Part shown: positions 8,851 to 17,428 of the stretch, piece by piece
Position numbering within the stretch: position 1 is the stretch's first letter
How the letters are laid out: each line of letters opens with the position of its first letter
NCBI GenBank assembly: GCA_949289625.1
Contig: CASEPH010000255.1
Coordinates: forward strand, 1-54,674
From: an uncultured Clostridia bacterium
GTDB taxonomy: Bacteria > Bacillota_A > Clostridia > Oscillospirales > Oscillospiraceae
Direction of reading: 5' to 3'
Length of the DNA stretch: 54,674 nucleotides
The notes under the pieces: model-generated
Databases searched by the model: none
What the model was told of the DNA's origin: nothing
What the model saw: the letters and a program-made list of their open reading frames with translations, nothing else
Program-made: the position numbers and the translations under genes

Positions 8851-10024
8851 AAAAATCCTCCTCTCGCACCGGTGGGCCTATGTGCATATTTGTCTTGACA
8901 TATACCGGAACATGTCGTTTTTCCCGTCCTGCCGGTTCCGTTACGCCAGGCTGGACAAACAAACCGTACAGGTCCGTCGCCCGGGATTCCAGGGCAAAAT
9001 ATGTCTGTGCCGCTTCTGTCTGCGGGGCAGTTCCGGACACCAACGGGAACGCGCTGCGCTTTTTTGCCTGATGCAGGATCTCCCGTCCCCGGTCATTGAA
9101 GGCCAGGATTCGGAGATAGGGGATCTCCCGCTCCATATCCCTCTGGCTGAAGCCCAGGAACAGACACAGAAGCATGCGCCGAAGCCTGGAAAATGTATAA
9201 CGCTTGGTCTTACAGGAAAGGATAATATCCTGCAACGCCATTTCCTGGCGGCAGGCCTTCATGACTTTACTCCAAAGGCCTTCCGAACCAAAGGGCATAT
9301 CCCGAAACTGCTGGTCATTTAACGTCTTCAGCACGCCTAACATTGCTCGTTCCCCATAACGCAGCGTATGGATGGGCTTCTCCAGCAATCGAACCTGATG
9401 CAGCCCGGCATCCTGCCACCCCGCCTCCAGCAATTCCCGGATATCTGACGCTGTGGGTAGCGTAACGTCCCGCGGAATGACCAACGGTTCGATGGCACTG
9501 CCCCGTTCCAGCAGCCGTCGAAGATAATCCACCCCCAGGGCATTGTTCGGCGTGGCAAGGCATTTCCCGTCGCCTCCCAGGGCTTTAAGCGCCTGCTCCC
9601 GGGCTTTGGCATAGGAAATCCCCTGAGTCAGCGCGTCCCGCAGCGCCTCCTCAAAATCCGGCGAGTGGATCACCTGAGCAGTCCCCATCAGGTCCTCAGC
9701 GGTTTTTCCTTCGCTGCCAAAGCACAAATAGTCGATTTCACCGAATCCCAGCAGGCAGTCCACCGCTCCCGCAGCAAAATAGCCCGCCGCGTTCACCGCT
9801 GCGGTAATGGGCAGCTCCAGCACCAAATCTGCCCCCTGCCGTACCGCCGCCTCTGCACGGGACCACTTATCATAAATGGCCGGCTCGCCCCGCTGAACAT
9901 AGTTCCCACTCATGAGGCATACAACGCCCACTTCTCCCGTCAGCCGCTGGCGTACCTGCTCCAGCTGATACCGATGGCCCAAATGGAACGGATTATATTC
10001 ACAGATGATCCCCGCGATTTTCAC
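8456..10024 (-). CDS. tmcAL: tRNA(Met) cytidine acetate ligase TmcAL, with an unusual 3' extension
   Basis: 522 residues from a GTG start. The opening VKIAGIICEYNPFHLGHRYQ is the nucleotidyltransferase motif (HxGH) of the TmcAL/YlbM family (COG1323), followed by MSGNYVQRGEPAIYDKWSRA and LELPITAAVNAAGYFA. TmcAL acetylates the wobble cytidine of elongator tRNA-Met using acetate and ATP. Family members are about 390-430 residues and usually end near a P-x-Y-V motif; here PVYV is reached around residue 380, but no stop follows. The frame runs another 140 or so residues, about 395 bp of it through the downstream flavodoxin gene. The GTG at 10024 gives the canonical N-terminus; the frame is open to 10156, past the promoter. 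Lies divergently from ackA, itself an acetate-metabolism gene. Confidence 0.85.
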   Translation of the reverse strand: MKIAGIICEYNPFHLGHRYQLEQVRQRLTGEVGVVCLMSGNYVQRGEPAIYDKWSRAEAAVRQGADLVLELPITAAVNAAGYFAAGAVDCLLGFGEIDYLCFGSEGKTAEDLMGTAQVIHSPDFEEALRDALTQGISYAKAREQALKALGGDGKCLATPNNALGVDYLRRLLERGSAIEPLVIPRDVTLPTASDIRELLEAGWQDAGLHQVRLLEKPIHTLRYGERAMLGVLKTLNDQQFRDMPFGSEGLWSKVMKACRQEMALQDIILSCKTKRYTFSRLRRMLLCLFLGFSQRDMEREIPYLRILAFNDRGREILHQAKKRSAFPLVSGTAPQTEAAQTYFALESRATDLYGLFVQPGVTEPAGREKRHVPVYVKTNMHIGPPVREEDFYENSNYLRQCQWKYQSNRHGNSEGYGRSRCGLCWAAAGRNPGRTLLCGLLDRQGDVHPGSTFLSQVSAEQPDRLFWHRWVWGFRVLLSDVVPAHCRRDRSQQPYFGQLLLSGENAHGGAEPLCQDVGGKSG

Positions 10025-10111
10025 AGGCAGTCCCCCAAGCCGTTTTCGACAGCGCTCCGGCTCTTTTCCCATCAGGCTTCCGAAAACAACCCGCTGCCGA
10101 CTCTTTAGAAT

Positions 10112-10120
10112 ACTATAACA
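10112..10120 (-). promoter_or_regulatory. Extended -10 promoter for tmcAL
   Basis: Minus-strand TGTTATAGT, an extended -10, about 90 bp upstream of the GTG start. No convincing -35 box. Confidence 0.4.
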
Positions 10121-10198
10121 CAAAATACCGTTTTTGTATAAGCTTTTTCCCAACAAACAAAGGATTCCCGCCTTCCGTGGAACCCAGTCAGAAAGCTA

Positions 10199-10227
10199 TT
10201 GAAAAACGGAAGAAATTGCGGTAAAAT
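10199..10227 (+). promoter_or_regulatory. Promoter for ackA
   Basis: -35 TTGAAA (10199-10204), 17-bp spacer, -10 TAAAAT (10222-10227). The leader of about 70 nt contains a GGCTCC/GGAGCC inverted repeat. Confidence 0.7.
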
Positions 10228-10306
10228 AGGAAAAGATATGGCTCCTTTCCTTTTCTTGCGGCACAGGAGCCCATGATTTTCAGAAATACGTTTAGGAGAT
10301 GACAGT

Positions 10307-11506
10307 ATGAATGTATTAGTGATCAACGCGGGCAGCTCTTCCCTGAAGTATCAGCTGCTCAATCCCGCCACCGGGGATCTTCTGGCAAAGGGCCTGTGTG
10401 AGCGGATCGGCATTGACGGTAAGTTCACCTACAAGCCCCAGGTCGAGGGCAAGGAAAAGCTGGACGCCGTGGACGTGGCTATGCCCACCCATGCCGAAGC
10501 CATTGAGGCTGTGCTGAATGCTCTGGTAGATCCCAAGAACGGCGTGATTGCCTCCATGAAGGAGATTGACGCTGTGGGTCATCGCGTGGTCCATGGCGGT
10601 GAAAAGTTTGCTTCTTCCGTGGTCATCACCGACGAGGTCATGGCCGCCATCGAAGAGTGCAATCCTCTGGCCCCCCTGCACAACCCCGCCAACATCATCG
10701 GCATCAAGGCCTGCCAGGACAAGATGCCCGGCGTTCCCATGGTGGCTGTTTTCGACACCGCCTTCCATCAGACCATGCCCGCCAAGGCTTACACCTACGC
10801 CATCCCCTATGAATACTATGAAAATGACAAAATGCGCCGCTATGGCTTCCACGGCACCTCTCACCGCTATGTGTCCCAGCGCTGCGCTGAGCTTCTGGGC
10901 AAGCCCATCGAGGAGCTGAAGATCGTCTCCTGCCATCTGGGCAACGGTTCCTCCATCACCGCTGTGGACGGCGGCAAGAGCGTGGACACTTCCATGGGCC
11001 TGACGCCTCTGGCCGGTCTTCCCATGGGCACCCGTTCCGGCGATATGGACGCCGGCATCATGGAGTTCCTGATGAAGAAGCACAACCTCTCCATGGACGA
11101 GATGATGACCATTCTCAACAAGAAGTCCGGCGTGCTGGGCATTTCCGGCGTTTCCTCCGACTTCCGTGATCTGGACAACGCCGCCGCTGAGGGCAACGCC
11201 CGTGCCGCTCTGGCCGTGGAGGTCTTTGAGTACGGCGTACGGAAGATGATCGCTGAATATGCTGCCGCTATGGGCGGCGTGGACGCTGTGATCTTTACCG
11301 CCGGTGTAGGCGAGAACTCCGCCGATATGCGTCTGCATTTTGTGGACGGCCTGCAGTTCATGGGCATCGAGATCGATCCCGAGAAGAACAACATCCGTGG
11401 CGAAGAGCGCATCGTCTCTCCCGATGGCGCCAAGGTCAAGGTCCTGGTAATTCCCACCAACGAGGAACTGATGATTGCCAAGGATACCGCCGAGCTGGTA
11501 GGCTAA
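10307..11506 (+). CDS. ackA: Acetate kinase
   Basis: 399 residues, the typical length. Signatures: [18 protein letters not shown] (N-terminal phosphate site), [31 protein letters not shown] (catalytic region), [12 protein letters not shown] and TAGVGENS. It interconverts acetyl phosphate plus ADP and acetate plus ATP, the substrate-level phosphorylation step of acetate fermentation. No phosphotransacetylase gene is adjacent. SD AGGAGA at 7 bases. Own promoter and terminator. Codon use is strongly biased, as expected for an abundant enzyme. Confidence 0.98.
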   Translation: MNVLVINAGSSSLKYQLLNPATGDLLAKGLCERIGIDGKFTYKPQVEGKEKLDAVDVAMPTHAEAIEAVLNALVDPKNGVIASMKEIDAVGHRVVHGGEKFASSVVITDEVMAAIEECNPLAPLHNPANIIGIKACQDKMPGVPMVAVFDTAFHQTMPAKAYTYAIPYEYYENDKMRRYGFHGTSHRYVSQRCAELLGKPIEELKIVSCHLGNGSSITAVDGGKSVDTSMGLTPLAGLPMGTRSGDMDAGIMEFLMKKHNLSMDEMMTILNKKSGVLGISGVSSDFRDLDNAAAEGNARAALAVEVFEYGVRKMIAEYAAAMGGVDAVIFTAGVGENSADMRLHFVDGLQFMGIEIDPEKNNIRGEERIVSPDGAKVKVLVIPTNEELMIAKDTAELVG

Positions 11507-11535
11507 TCTCCCATTTGAATTCAATTCATAAAATC

Positions 11536-11575
11536 GCGGCCAGGAATCCCTTGTGATTCCTGGCCGCAATTTTCA
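11536..11575 (+). terminator. Terminator after ackA
   Basis: Perfect 13-bp inverted repeat (11536-11548 with 11555-11567) followed by AATTTTCATCTTTT on the plus strand. It lies between convergent ackA and the HD gene. Confidence 0.75.
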
Positions 11576-11585
11576 TCTTTTCCGT

Positions 11586-12176
11586 TTATCCATGGGCCCT
11601 GCCGGTCTCCCGGTCCGTCTCAGCAATGACACTGTCCTCCGCAGCACGCATGGCCTCAATGGTATCCGTCAGCAGCTTGTCCAGTTCCCATCCCAGCATC
11701 TCCGCACCGCTGCGGATTACATCCCGTGAACATCCAGCCGCAAATTTCTTGTCCTTGAATTTTTTCTTCAGGCTGGAAAGTTCCAGATCCTTGGTGCTCT
11801 TGGAGGGCCGCATTTTCACCGCCGCACCGATCAGACCGGTAAGCTCGTCCACCGCAAAGAGCACCTTCTCCATCTCATGCTCCGGCTTTACGTCAATACA
11901 GTGTCCGTAGCCATGACTGGCCACGGCGTGGATCAGCTTGGGGTCCAGCCCCAGTTCCGTCATGATCTCCACTTCCTTGACACAGTGCTCCTCCGGATAC
12001 TGCTCAAAATCCAGATCGTGGAGCAACCCCACCGTGCGCCAAAAGTCCCGTTCTTCCCCATAGCCCAATTGCTCGGCAAACCAGCCCATCACCGCCTCCA
12101 CCGTCAGGGCGTGCTGAATGTGAAAGGGTTCCTTATTGTACTGCTTCAAAAGAGCCAGCGCTTCCGTCCGTTCCAT
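11586..12176 (-). CDS. HD-domain hydrolase
   Basis: 196 residues. HD-type metal phosphohydrolase fold: HIQHALTVEAVM, the LLHDLDF motif (His-Asp), a later conserved His in VASHGYGH, and an aspartate in AVDELTGLI. Such stand-alone HD proteins of Clostridia are often labelled hydrolase without a known substrate; nucleotides are the usual guess. The SD is GGAGGAAAG. Convergent with ackA; no partner gene nearby indicates its role. Confidence 0.75.
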   Translation of the reverse strand: MERTEALALLKQYNKEPFHIQHALTVEAVMGWFAEQLGYGEERDFWRTVGLLHDLDFEQYPEEHCVKEVEIMTELGLDPKLIHAVASHGYGHCIDVKPEHEMEKVLFAVDELTGLIGAAVKMRPSKSTKDLELSSLKKKFKDKKFAAGCSRDVIRSGAEMLGWELDKLLTDTIEAMRAAEDSVIAETDRETGRAHG

Positions 12177-12216
12177 CGTTGCTTTCCTCCTTCAAATCTT
12201 GACTAAACATATTTTA

Positions 12217-12247
12217 GGAAAGGAAGCCGCTTCGCGGCTTCCTTTCG
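12217..12247 (-). terminator. Terminator after the YkuD-like gene
   Basis: Twelve-bp inverted repeat (12219-12230 with 12234-12245, three-base loop) just beyond the stop at 12252, followed on the minus strand by a short T-rich tract. Confidence 0.65.
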
Positions 12248-12251
12248 TCTG

Positions 12252-13448
12252 TCAATAAACCACAACCATGGTGTCTATGGTCATATTCTCAGACATCCAG
12301 GCGATGTCCTCCTCCAGCATCCGCACACTGCCGCCGGAAGCCGGTTCTCCCATGGTATCATCTACAATTTCATCCGTTTCTACATCGTAGGGCTGGCTGG
12401 TGAAGGCTTCGCCCCCGTTGAAGATCAGAACCGGCTCCACGTAGGTGATGCCCAGATCCCAGCGTTCCTTCAGTGTCTGGATCTTAAAGACGCCGGTGGT
12501 GGTGGGCGTCTCATTGATGCCGGTAGCACAATCGAAGGTCTGTACCAGGGTCCAGTTCCCCTTATAGCCTGTGAACACGTTCACCTTCTGGGTATAAAGG
12601 CTGACCCACACCAGATATTGGGTCTCACTGTCATAATTCATGGAGTTGACGAAGTCCATCTTCTGCTCGTCGGTATAGTCCTCATCGGTGGTGCAGTCCT
12701 CGTCGGTGATCTCATTCCGTCTGGCGCTGACCCAGCCCTCAGAGCCGTCAGGGAACTGGAGCTTCAGCGCGCTGAGGCCGCTGCTGTTGGTGTCATAGGC
12801 CAGCAGCAATCCCGTCTCCTCCTCGTACATGATCTCCCCTGTGTCCTCAGACAAGCCACTATCGCTGTAGATGCTGCAGTCCTGAATACAGGTGACGGTG
12901 ATCTCCTCGGTCTGGATCATAATGTATTTTCCGTCATCCGGCTGCTCCACAGGAAATGCTGTATTGGCGGACACGGTCTTATCATCAAAACTGACCTCCA
13001 ACACCACCTGTGCTTCCGCAGCCTCCGCATTTTCCACATCCACTGTTGCGCCATAAATGGCCGTGGAGCCCTCCACCAAAAGCTGATCATTGCTCTCGCT
13101 CACCAGTTCGCCATCCAAATACCATTTGAGATCTGCCTGAATACTGTTGATGATATTGCTGAAGGAGGCCGTGATCCGCACTTTGGAGTGGTTGACCGTG
13201 GCGCTGCCATCCGCAGACAGGATCACAGTTGGATTTTCCTCCACATCACTATCCGCCGAAATTTCCAAAGTCGAAGACGCCGTTCCCTGGGTATTGTCAA
13301 AGACCGCTGGGGTGGCTGTGGTGCCAAGCACCGCAGCGGCAGAGTGATCGTCATTGACATGGAGTATGCATCGAATCAAAGTAAACGCTGCTACACCGAT
13401 GACCGCAAAGCAGCAGATCCGTAAAAACCAAGGGAGAATTTTTTTCAT
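12252..13448 (-). CDS. YkuD-like (L,D-transpeptidase fold) secreted protein lacking the catalytic Cys/His
   Basis: 398 residues from the ATG at 13448 (MKKILPWFLRICCFAVIG, a signal anchor); the frame is open 22 codons further. Domains: N-terminal membrane anchor, an Ig-like segment (about 50-170), an SH3-like segment (about 180-245, TCIQDCSIYSDSG to GSEGWVSARRN), then a C-terminal YkuD-like domain (YLVWVSLYTQKVNVFTGYKG, TPTTTGVFKI). In active L,D-transpeptidases the motif is S-H-G-C-(V/I)-R; here it reads SGGSVR (about 371-376), so His is Gly and the nucleophile Cys is Ser. The upstream conserved His-Gly is also not evident. The protein is probably an envelope-binding or structural pseudoenzyme. 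No clear SD; own terminator. Confidence 0.7.
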   Translation of the reverse strand: MKKILPWFLRICCFAVIGVAAFTLIRCILHVNDDHSAAAVLGTTATPAVFDNTQGTASSTLEISADSDVEENPTVILSADGSATVNHSKVRITASFSNIINSIQADLKWYLDGELVSESNDQLLVEGSTAIYGATVDVENAEAAEAQVVLEVSFDDKTVSANTAFPVEQPDDGKYIMIQTEEITVTCIQDCSIYSDSGLSEDTGEIMYEEETGLLLAYDTNSSGLSALKLQFPDGSEGWVSARRNEITDEDCTTDEDYTDEQKMDFVNSMNYDSETQYLVWVSLYTQKVNVFTGYKGNWTLVQTFDCATGINETPTTTGVFKIQTLKERWDLGITYVEPVLIFNGGEAFTSQPYDVETDEIVDDTMGEPASGGSVRMLEEDIAWMSENMTIDTMVVVY

Positions 13449-13672
13449 ATTATCACACCATACATTGATTTGTTTGATCCAGCTGAAGTCCCTGCCATTC
13501 TCCGCAGAGGACATTTCACAAGCACAGCTGGCTATTTTGTCGCTAGTTTAGAAATTATAGCACATCTTCTTGACTTTCGCAACCTTTGAGCCGCCGCAGC
13601 TCCCGGTTTGCATGCAGTCCAGTTGACTTTCCATCCCAAAATCGCTACAATACACCGCAAGAGGTGCTTGAT

Positions 13673-14209
13673 ATGAAACATTTTGAGAAAACACTCCACA
13701 GTCAGGAGATCTTTCATGGGCACATTCTCCGGGTCTGCCTGGATACCGTGGAGCTGGAGGACGGCAGCCACTCCCAACGGGAAATCGTTCATCACCATGG
13801 CGGTGCGGCAATTCTGCCGCTGGACGCCGATGGAAACATCTATATGGTCCGGCAGTTCCGGTACGCCTTTGGCCGGGAGCTGCTGGAAATTCCAGCTGGA
13901 AAGCTGGAGCCAGGAGAGGACCCAAAGGAGGCCGCAATCCGGGAACTAGAAGAAGAATGCGGCCTGCGGGCAAACTCCGTCACGGATCTGGGGTGTATCT
14001 ATCCCAGCGTGGGCTATGACGATGAAATCATCTACCTGTATCTGGCCCAAGATCTTCACGAAACCGCTGCCTGTCCTGACGAAGGAGAGTTTCTCTCCTT
14101 GGAACGCATTCCCCTAAAAGACCTGCTGGCACAGGTAGTCTCTGGATCCATTCAGGACGCCAAAACGGTCACCGCCATCTTGAAAACCAACCTGCTGATC
14201 CATGAATAA
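13673..14209 (+). CDS. NUDIX hydrolase (ADP-ribose pyrophosphatase type)
   Basis: 178 residues. The Nudix box reads GKLEPGEDPKEAAIREL then EEECGL, matching G-x5-E-x7-REUxEExGU. It is followed by YPSVGYDDEIIYLYLAQ, typical of the ADP-ribose pyrophosphatase branch, where a proline/Gly-rich loop sits 15-16 residues after the box. It likely hydrolyses ADP-ribose or a similar nucleoside diphosphate sugar. The frame is open upstream to 13586, but the ATG at 13673 has AGAGGTG at 7 bases and gives the normal family N-terminus. Single-gene unit. Confidence 0.88.
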   Translation: MKHFEKTLHSQEIFHGHILRVCLDTVELEDGSHSQREIVHHHGGAAILPLDADGNIYMVRQFRYAFGRELLEIPAGKLEPGEDPKEAAIRELEEECGLRANSVTDLGCIYPSVGYDDEIIYLYLAQDLHETAACPDEGEFLSLERIPLKDLLAQVVSGSIQDAKTVTAILKTNLLIHE

Positions 14210-14212
14210 CGC

Positions 14213-14264
14213 GCGGGCGCACTGCAAACTCAGAACATTGCAGCGCGCCCGCACCGTTTTTTAT
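14213..14264 (+). terminator. Terminator after the NUDIX gene
   Basis: GCGGGCGC/GCGCCCGC stem (14213-14220 with 14245-14252), an inner stem within it, then a T-run. It lies between convergent genes. Confidence 0.75.
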
Positions 14265-16483
14265 TTGGGTAGATCCAGGCAGGAGAACCATTTGAAGCGG
14301 AATCTCCTCCACCGGGTCAGCTTTTCTTTTACCTGCTTTTCCATGGCCACAACTGCCATAGAAAACTGGGTCAGTTCCTCCTGAGAAATCTCATGCTGAC
14401 TGAACTTGGCCTTCAGCGCCAACTGTTCAAGCTCCTTAGGAGGCTCTTGATCCCAGGCGGCCAACCGTTCCAAATACCCCCACTGCTGGATGACCGCTTG
14501 ATTCCGATTCCCGGCGTGGAATTTCTTGATTCTCCGCCGCAGGATTACGCTGTGCCGCACCAGCAAAGCGAGAATCGCCAGCAGCAGTACCACCGGAATG
14601 CACAACAGCCATAGTAATCCACTGGATCCTCCGGAAGCAGCAGAGGCTGCTGCCACAGGACTTTCAGAAGGTGCGGAACCATCCGGATCCTCGGACGGGG
14701 TCACGGAAGAAACTGACGGCGACGGAGACGGCTCCATAGAGGGTTCCGCAGAAGGCGTTGCCTCCGCCGGTTCCTCGGAGGGCTCTGGCGACGGTGACGC
14801 CGGAGGTTCCGGCTCGTGCTGCACCTCCGGCAAAGAGACGGAACTGCCAAAACCGGGGGTAGCTTCAACGGGAATCCAGCCCAGCCCGCTGAGGTAAACC
14901 TCCGCCCAGGCGTGGGTATCCTTGTCGGTGACGTCCGTCACGGCGCTTGCCTCGGAAACCGTCACCCGGTAGCCGGAAGCATATCGAGCCGGGACTCCCA
15001 ATGCCCGAAGCATGGTGGCAGCAGCCGTAGCAAAGTGGACACAGTATCCCGCCTTGCTCTCCGTCAGGAAATAGACCGCAAAGTCATAGTTGGTTGGCTG
15101 CCGGGATACATTAAGCTGATAGGTCCCCACAGACCGGACAAACTCCACCACCCAAGCAATGGTGTCGATGGTGGACAGCTGGGGATCGTAACCGTAGGAT
15201 ATTGCCAAATCATACAGTGCCGTTTGGGTTTCCTCCGGCAATTCCAGGCAGGTTTCCGCCACATAGCTGTCGTAGGCTTCGTTTACCGTCCCTGTGGCGG
15301 TGCTGAGATCCAGGCCGTTGAGGCCGGGCCAGTAATAGATGATATAGTCCTCCTGGAGGCAGGAGACCCGCAGATCGCTGGTTATAGATTCCGCTCCGGC
15401 GCAACTGATAAATCCGTAAGGTGTAAAGGCCACCGTGGCATTGTCGTAATAATTCCGGATCTGCACCGCAGCCTGGGTCACATTGCCAAAGGCAGTTCCC
15501 AGGGACGTCTGGGCATAGACGCTCTCAGCCGTATCCGCCTCATTCCGGGATTCCCACGTGCTTCCGGTGTAGATGTCCTTGGCGGCTCCCCGAAGATACA
15601 GGATTCCCGTTTCCGTGCAGCTCAGCTGCATCATCATGGTATCCTTCCGATCCCGGGTACCCTGCTTGGTGAGGTCCAGCACCTCGCTGGTATCGGCCCC
15701 CAATTCGTCATTTTGGATGCCTTCGCTGTTCCGGGAAAGCATATTCTGCACTGGGCCAGGCAGACGGTCCAGAATATTCTGGATCACCTCCGGCAGCTCC
15801 TGGTTTTTGGTGTCGTCCTTGGGATAGACCGTCCCCACCACCGACAGCACCAGCAGCACGGCCATCAGCGTAAGACACAGCCGCATGGCGTCCATGGAGG
15901 CCGGTTCATCCGGCCGTTCTTTGGCCAGCAGCACCGTGATCCAGGCAGAAAGCAGCATCACCAGCGGCGCCACGTGGGGCGGCGTATCATTGATTACCAC
16001 GCAAAGCAGCAAAAAGGGCAAAGCTCCCGCCACGCTGATAAGGAACGAACGATATCCCACGCCCCAAGCCATCCACACAGAGAGCAGGATGGCAAGGATG
16101 GAGAACAGCAGTGTGAAGTCCTTGGATACGTACGCAGTAGGCTCCGGGGGGATGGCAAAGCTGAAATTGGGGTAGGCGCTGGAGAATCGGGTGAGAATAT
16201 CATGCAGCAGTTGTTGAAGAGATGGTCCCACAGAGGCAAACACCGACGTAAATACACCCATCAGGATCACCACTGCCCCCAAGGGCAGCAGCAGCCAAAG
16301 GGCCTTTTTCCACAAAAAGCAGGTGGTAAACAACAAAGCAGCAATGACGGTAACCAGCAGAAGGATCACAGGGTTGACCACCAGATCAAAGGCAGTCGTG
16401 ACGCAAAAGATCGTTCCCAGGACCGCAATAATTACCACCACCACGTCCATAATCAGCCGTGGCAGCTGTTTTTGCAGCGTCAT
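14261..16483 (-). CDS. Transglutaminase-like membrane protein (TgpA type)
   Basis: 740 residues. Layout: five or six N-terminal membrane segments (about 10-220), an extracytoplasmic region, a transglutaminase core, a Pro/Ser/Glu-rich linker (about 555-625), one more membrane segment (about 635-655) and a basic cytosolic tail. The papain-like triad is visible: Cys481 in AGYCVHFATAAATMLRALG, His524 in KDTHAWAEVYL, and an acidic residue in WIPVEATPGF (Glu540, where Asp is more common). The last gene of a moxR-DUF58-transglutaminase operon, overlapping the DUF58 stop by ATGA. This operon type is widespread and linked to envelope function, but the substrate is unknown. Confidence 0.88.
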   Translation of the reverse strand: MTLQKQLPRLIMDVVVVIIAVLGTIFCVTTAFDLVVNPVILLLVTVIAALLFTTCFLWKKALWLLLPLGAVVILMGVFTSVFASVGPSLQQLLHDILTRFSSAYPNFSFAIPPEPTAYVSKDFTLLFSILAILLSVWMAWGVGYRSFLISVAGALPFLLLCVVINDTPPHVAPLVMLLSAWITVLLAKERPDEPASMDAMRLCLTLMAVLLVLSVVGTVYPKDDTKNQELPEVIQNILDRLPGPVQNMLSRNSEGIQNDELGADTSEVLDLTKQGTRDRKDTMMMQLSCTETGILYLRGAAKDIYTGSTWESRNEADTAESVYAQTSLGTAFGNVTQAAVQIRNYYDNATVAFTPYGFISCAGAESITSDLRVSCLQEDYIIYYWPGLNGLDLSTATGTVNEAYDSYVAETCLELPEETQTALYDLAISYGYDPQLSTIDTIAWVVEFVRSVGTYQLNVSRQPTNYDFAVYFLTESKAGYCVHFATAAATMLRALGVPARYASGYRVTVSEASAVTDVTDKDTHAWAEVYLSGLGWIPVEATPGFGSSVSLPEVQHEPEPPASPSPEPSEEPAEATPSAEPSMEPSPSPSVSSVTPSEDPDGSAPSESPVAAASAASGGSSGLLWLLCIPVVLLLAILALLVRHSVILRRRIKKFHAGNRNQAVIQQWGYLERLAAWDQEPPKELEQLALKAKFSQHEISQEELTQFSMAVVAMEKQVKEKLTRWRRFRFKWFSCLDLPK

Positions 16484-17421
16484 GTAGATACCTCCTCTCT
16501 TAGTTCAGAGGAGAGCAGGATCTCTCTGGGACGAAGGTTGGCCGCAGGCACTCGCTGTCCCGCCTTCTGGCAGAGCAGCTTGGGCACAACCTCATCCAGT
16601 TCTCCCTGGGGGGCATAGATGCTCTGGGTCTTTCCTTGATCGTCCACCCACTGGAGCAGCAGGCCGGCGTTGTTCTGTTTCAGATAGATGAGACACCAGG
16701 CCAGCTGATCTAGCGCCACATCCCGCCCGGCAGCCTCTTTGGGCCAATCGATCCAGATGGGTGCGATCCGGGAGGCCGGCTCCAGGGTATCCCGAACCAC
16801 GGTCTTATCCAGCGCAGCGCTCTTCTTCCAGTGGATGGCCTTGAGCACATCGCCGGCACGATAGTCCCGCAGATCATAGGGATTCTCACCACCGGAGAAA
16901 GGCTTTGCCACCAGGGTACTGGCCCCAGCCCAATCCGGATGCTCCGGCGGTTCCTGCGGAAATGGCAAAACGGTGATACTGGCCCCTTGCGGCCGGTGGG
17001 TGGGCATGGGCAGAAGGCCCATGAGATCCAGCACCCGGAACCTGCGGAAGGAACACTGATAGACACGGCAATGGGCCGTGTCTAATGGAAATCCGCCGTA
17101 AACGCCCTTGAGTTTGGTATAGGACACCTCGCCGGAGACCACGCACAGGGTCTTCAGCTTGCCTCGGACAGGACCGGTGGCAAAAAGCCGGCTCTGCCGC
17201 AGGGACAGGGTGATGGTGGCTTCGCTGCCCCGGACCACCTGATCCGGCACAGCTAGGGAAATCTGGGTACAGAGGGCCCCCGGCAGACTGATAAGCCAAG
17301 AGAATACCGGCAGGATCAGCGCAATGACCAACAGCATCCCCGCCACATAGCCTGTATAAGCAATGCGAAACAGGCCCAGCAGCAGAAGCACCACCAGATA
17401 GATCAATCTGTTTTTCAGCAT
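16480..17421 (-). CDS. DUF58 domain protein
   Basis: 313 residues. Two N-terminal membrane segments (about 5-48), then a cytoplasmic beta-rich part and the DUF58 signature ENPYDLRDYRAGDVLKAIHWKKSA (about 187-210). DUF58 proteins resemble von Willebrand A domains and are nearly always encoded beside a MoxR ATPase, which may remodel them. Starts 8 bp after moxR with GAGG at 6 bases, and its stop overlaps the start of the transglutaminase gene. Confidence 0.9.
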   Translation of the reverse strand: MLKNRLIYLVVLLLLGLFRIAYTGYVAGMLLVIALILPVFSWLISLPGALCTQISLAVPDQVVRGSEATITLSLRQSRLFATGPVRGKLKTLCVVSGEVSYTKLKGVYGGFPLDTAHCRVYQCSFRRFRVLDLMGLLPMPTHRPQGASITVLPFPQEPPEHPDWAGASTLVAKPFSGGENPYDLRDYRAGDVLKAIHWKKSAALDKTVVRDTLEPASRIAPIWIDWPKEAAGRDVALDQLAWCLIYLKQNNAGLLLQWVDDQGKTQSIYAPQGELDEVVPKLLCQKAGQRVPAANLRPREILLSSELREEVST

Positions 17422-17428
17422 AAAAGCC

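Noticed and set aside
10316..11569. 417-residue minus-strand frame opposite ackA
   Set aside because: Shadow of acetate kinase; no ribosome binding site or domain.
14816..16618. 600-residue open frame on the plus strand
   Set aside because: Antisense to the transglutaminase gene; low-complexity His/Arg/Gly/Gln-rich product without domains. High GC and third-position bias keep the opposite strand open.
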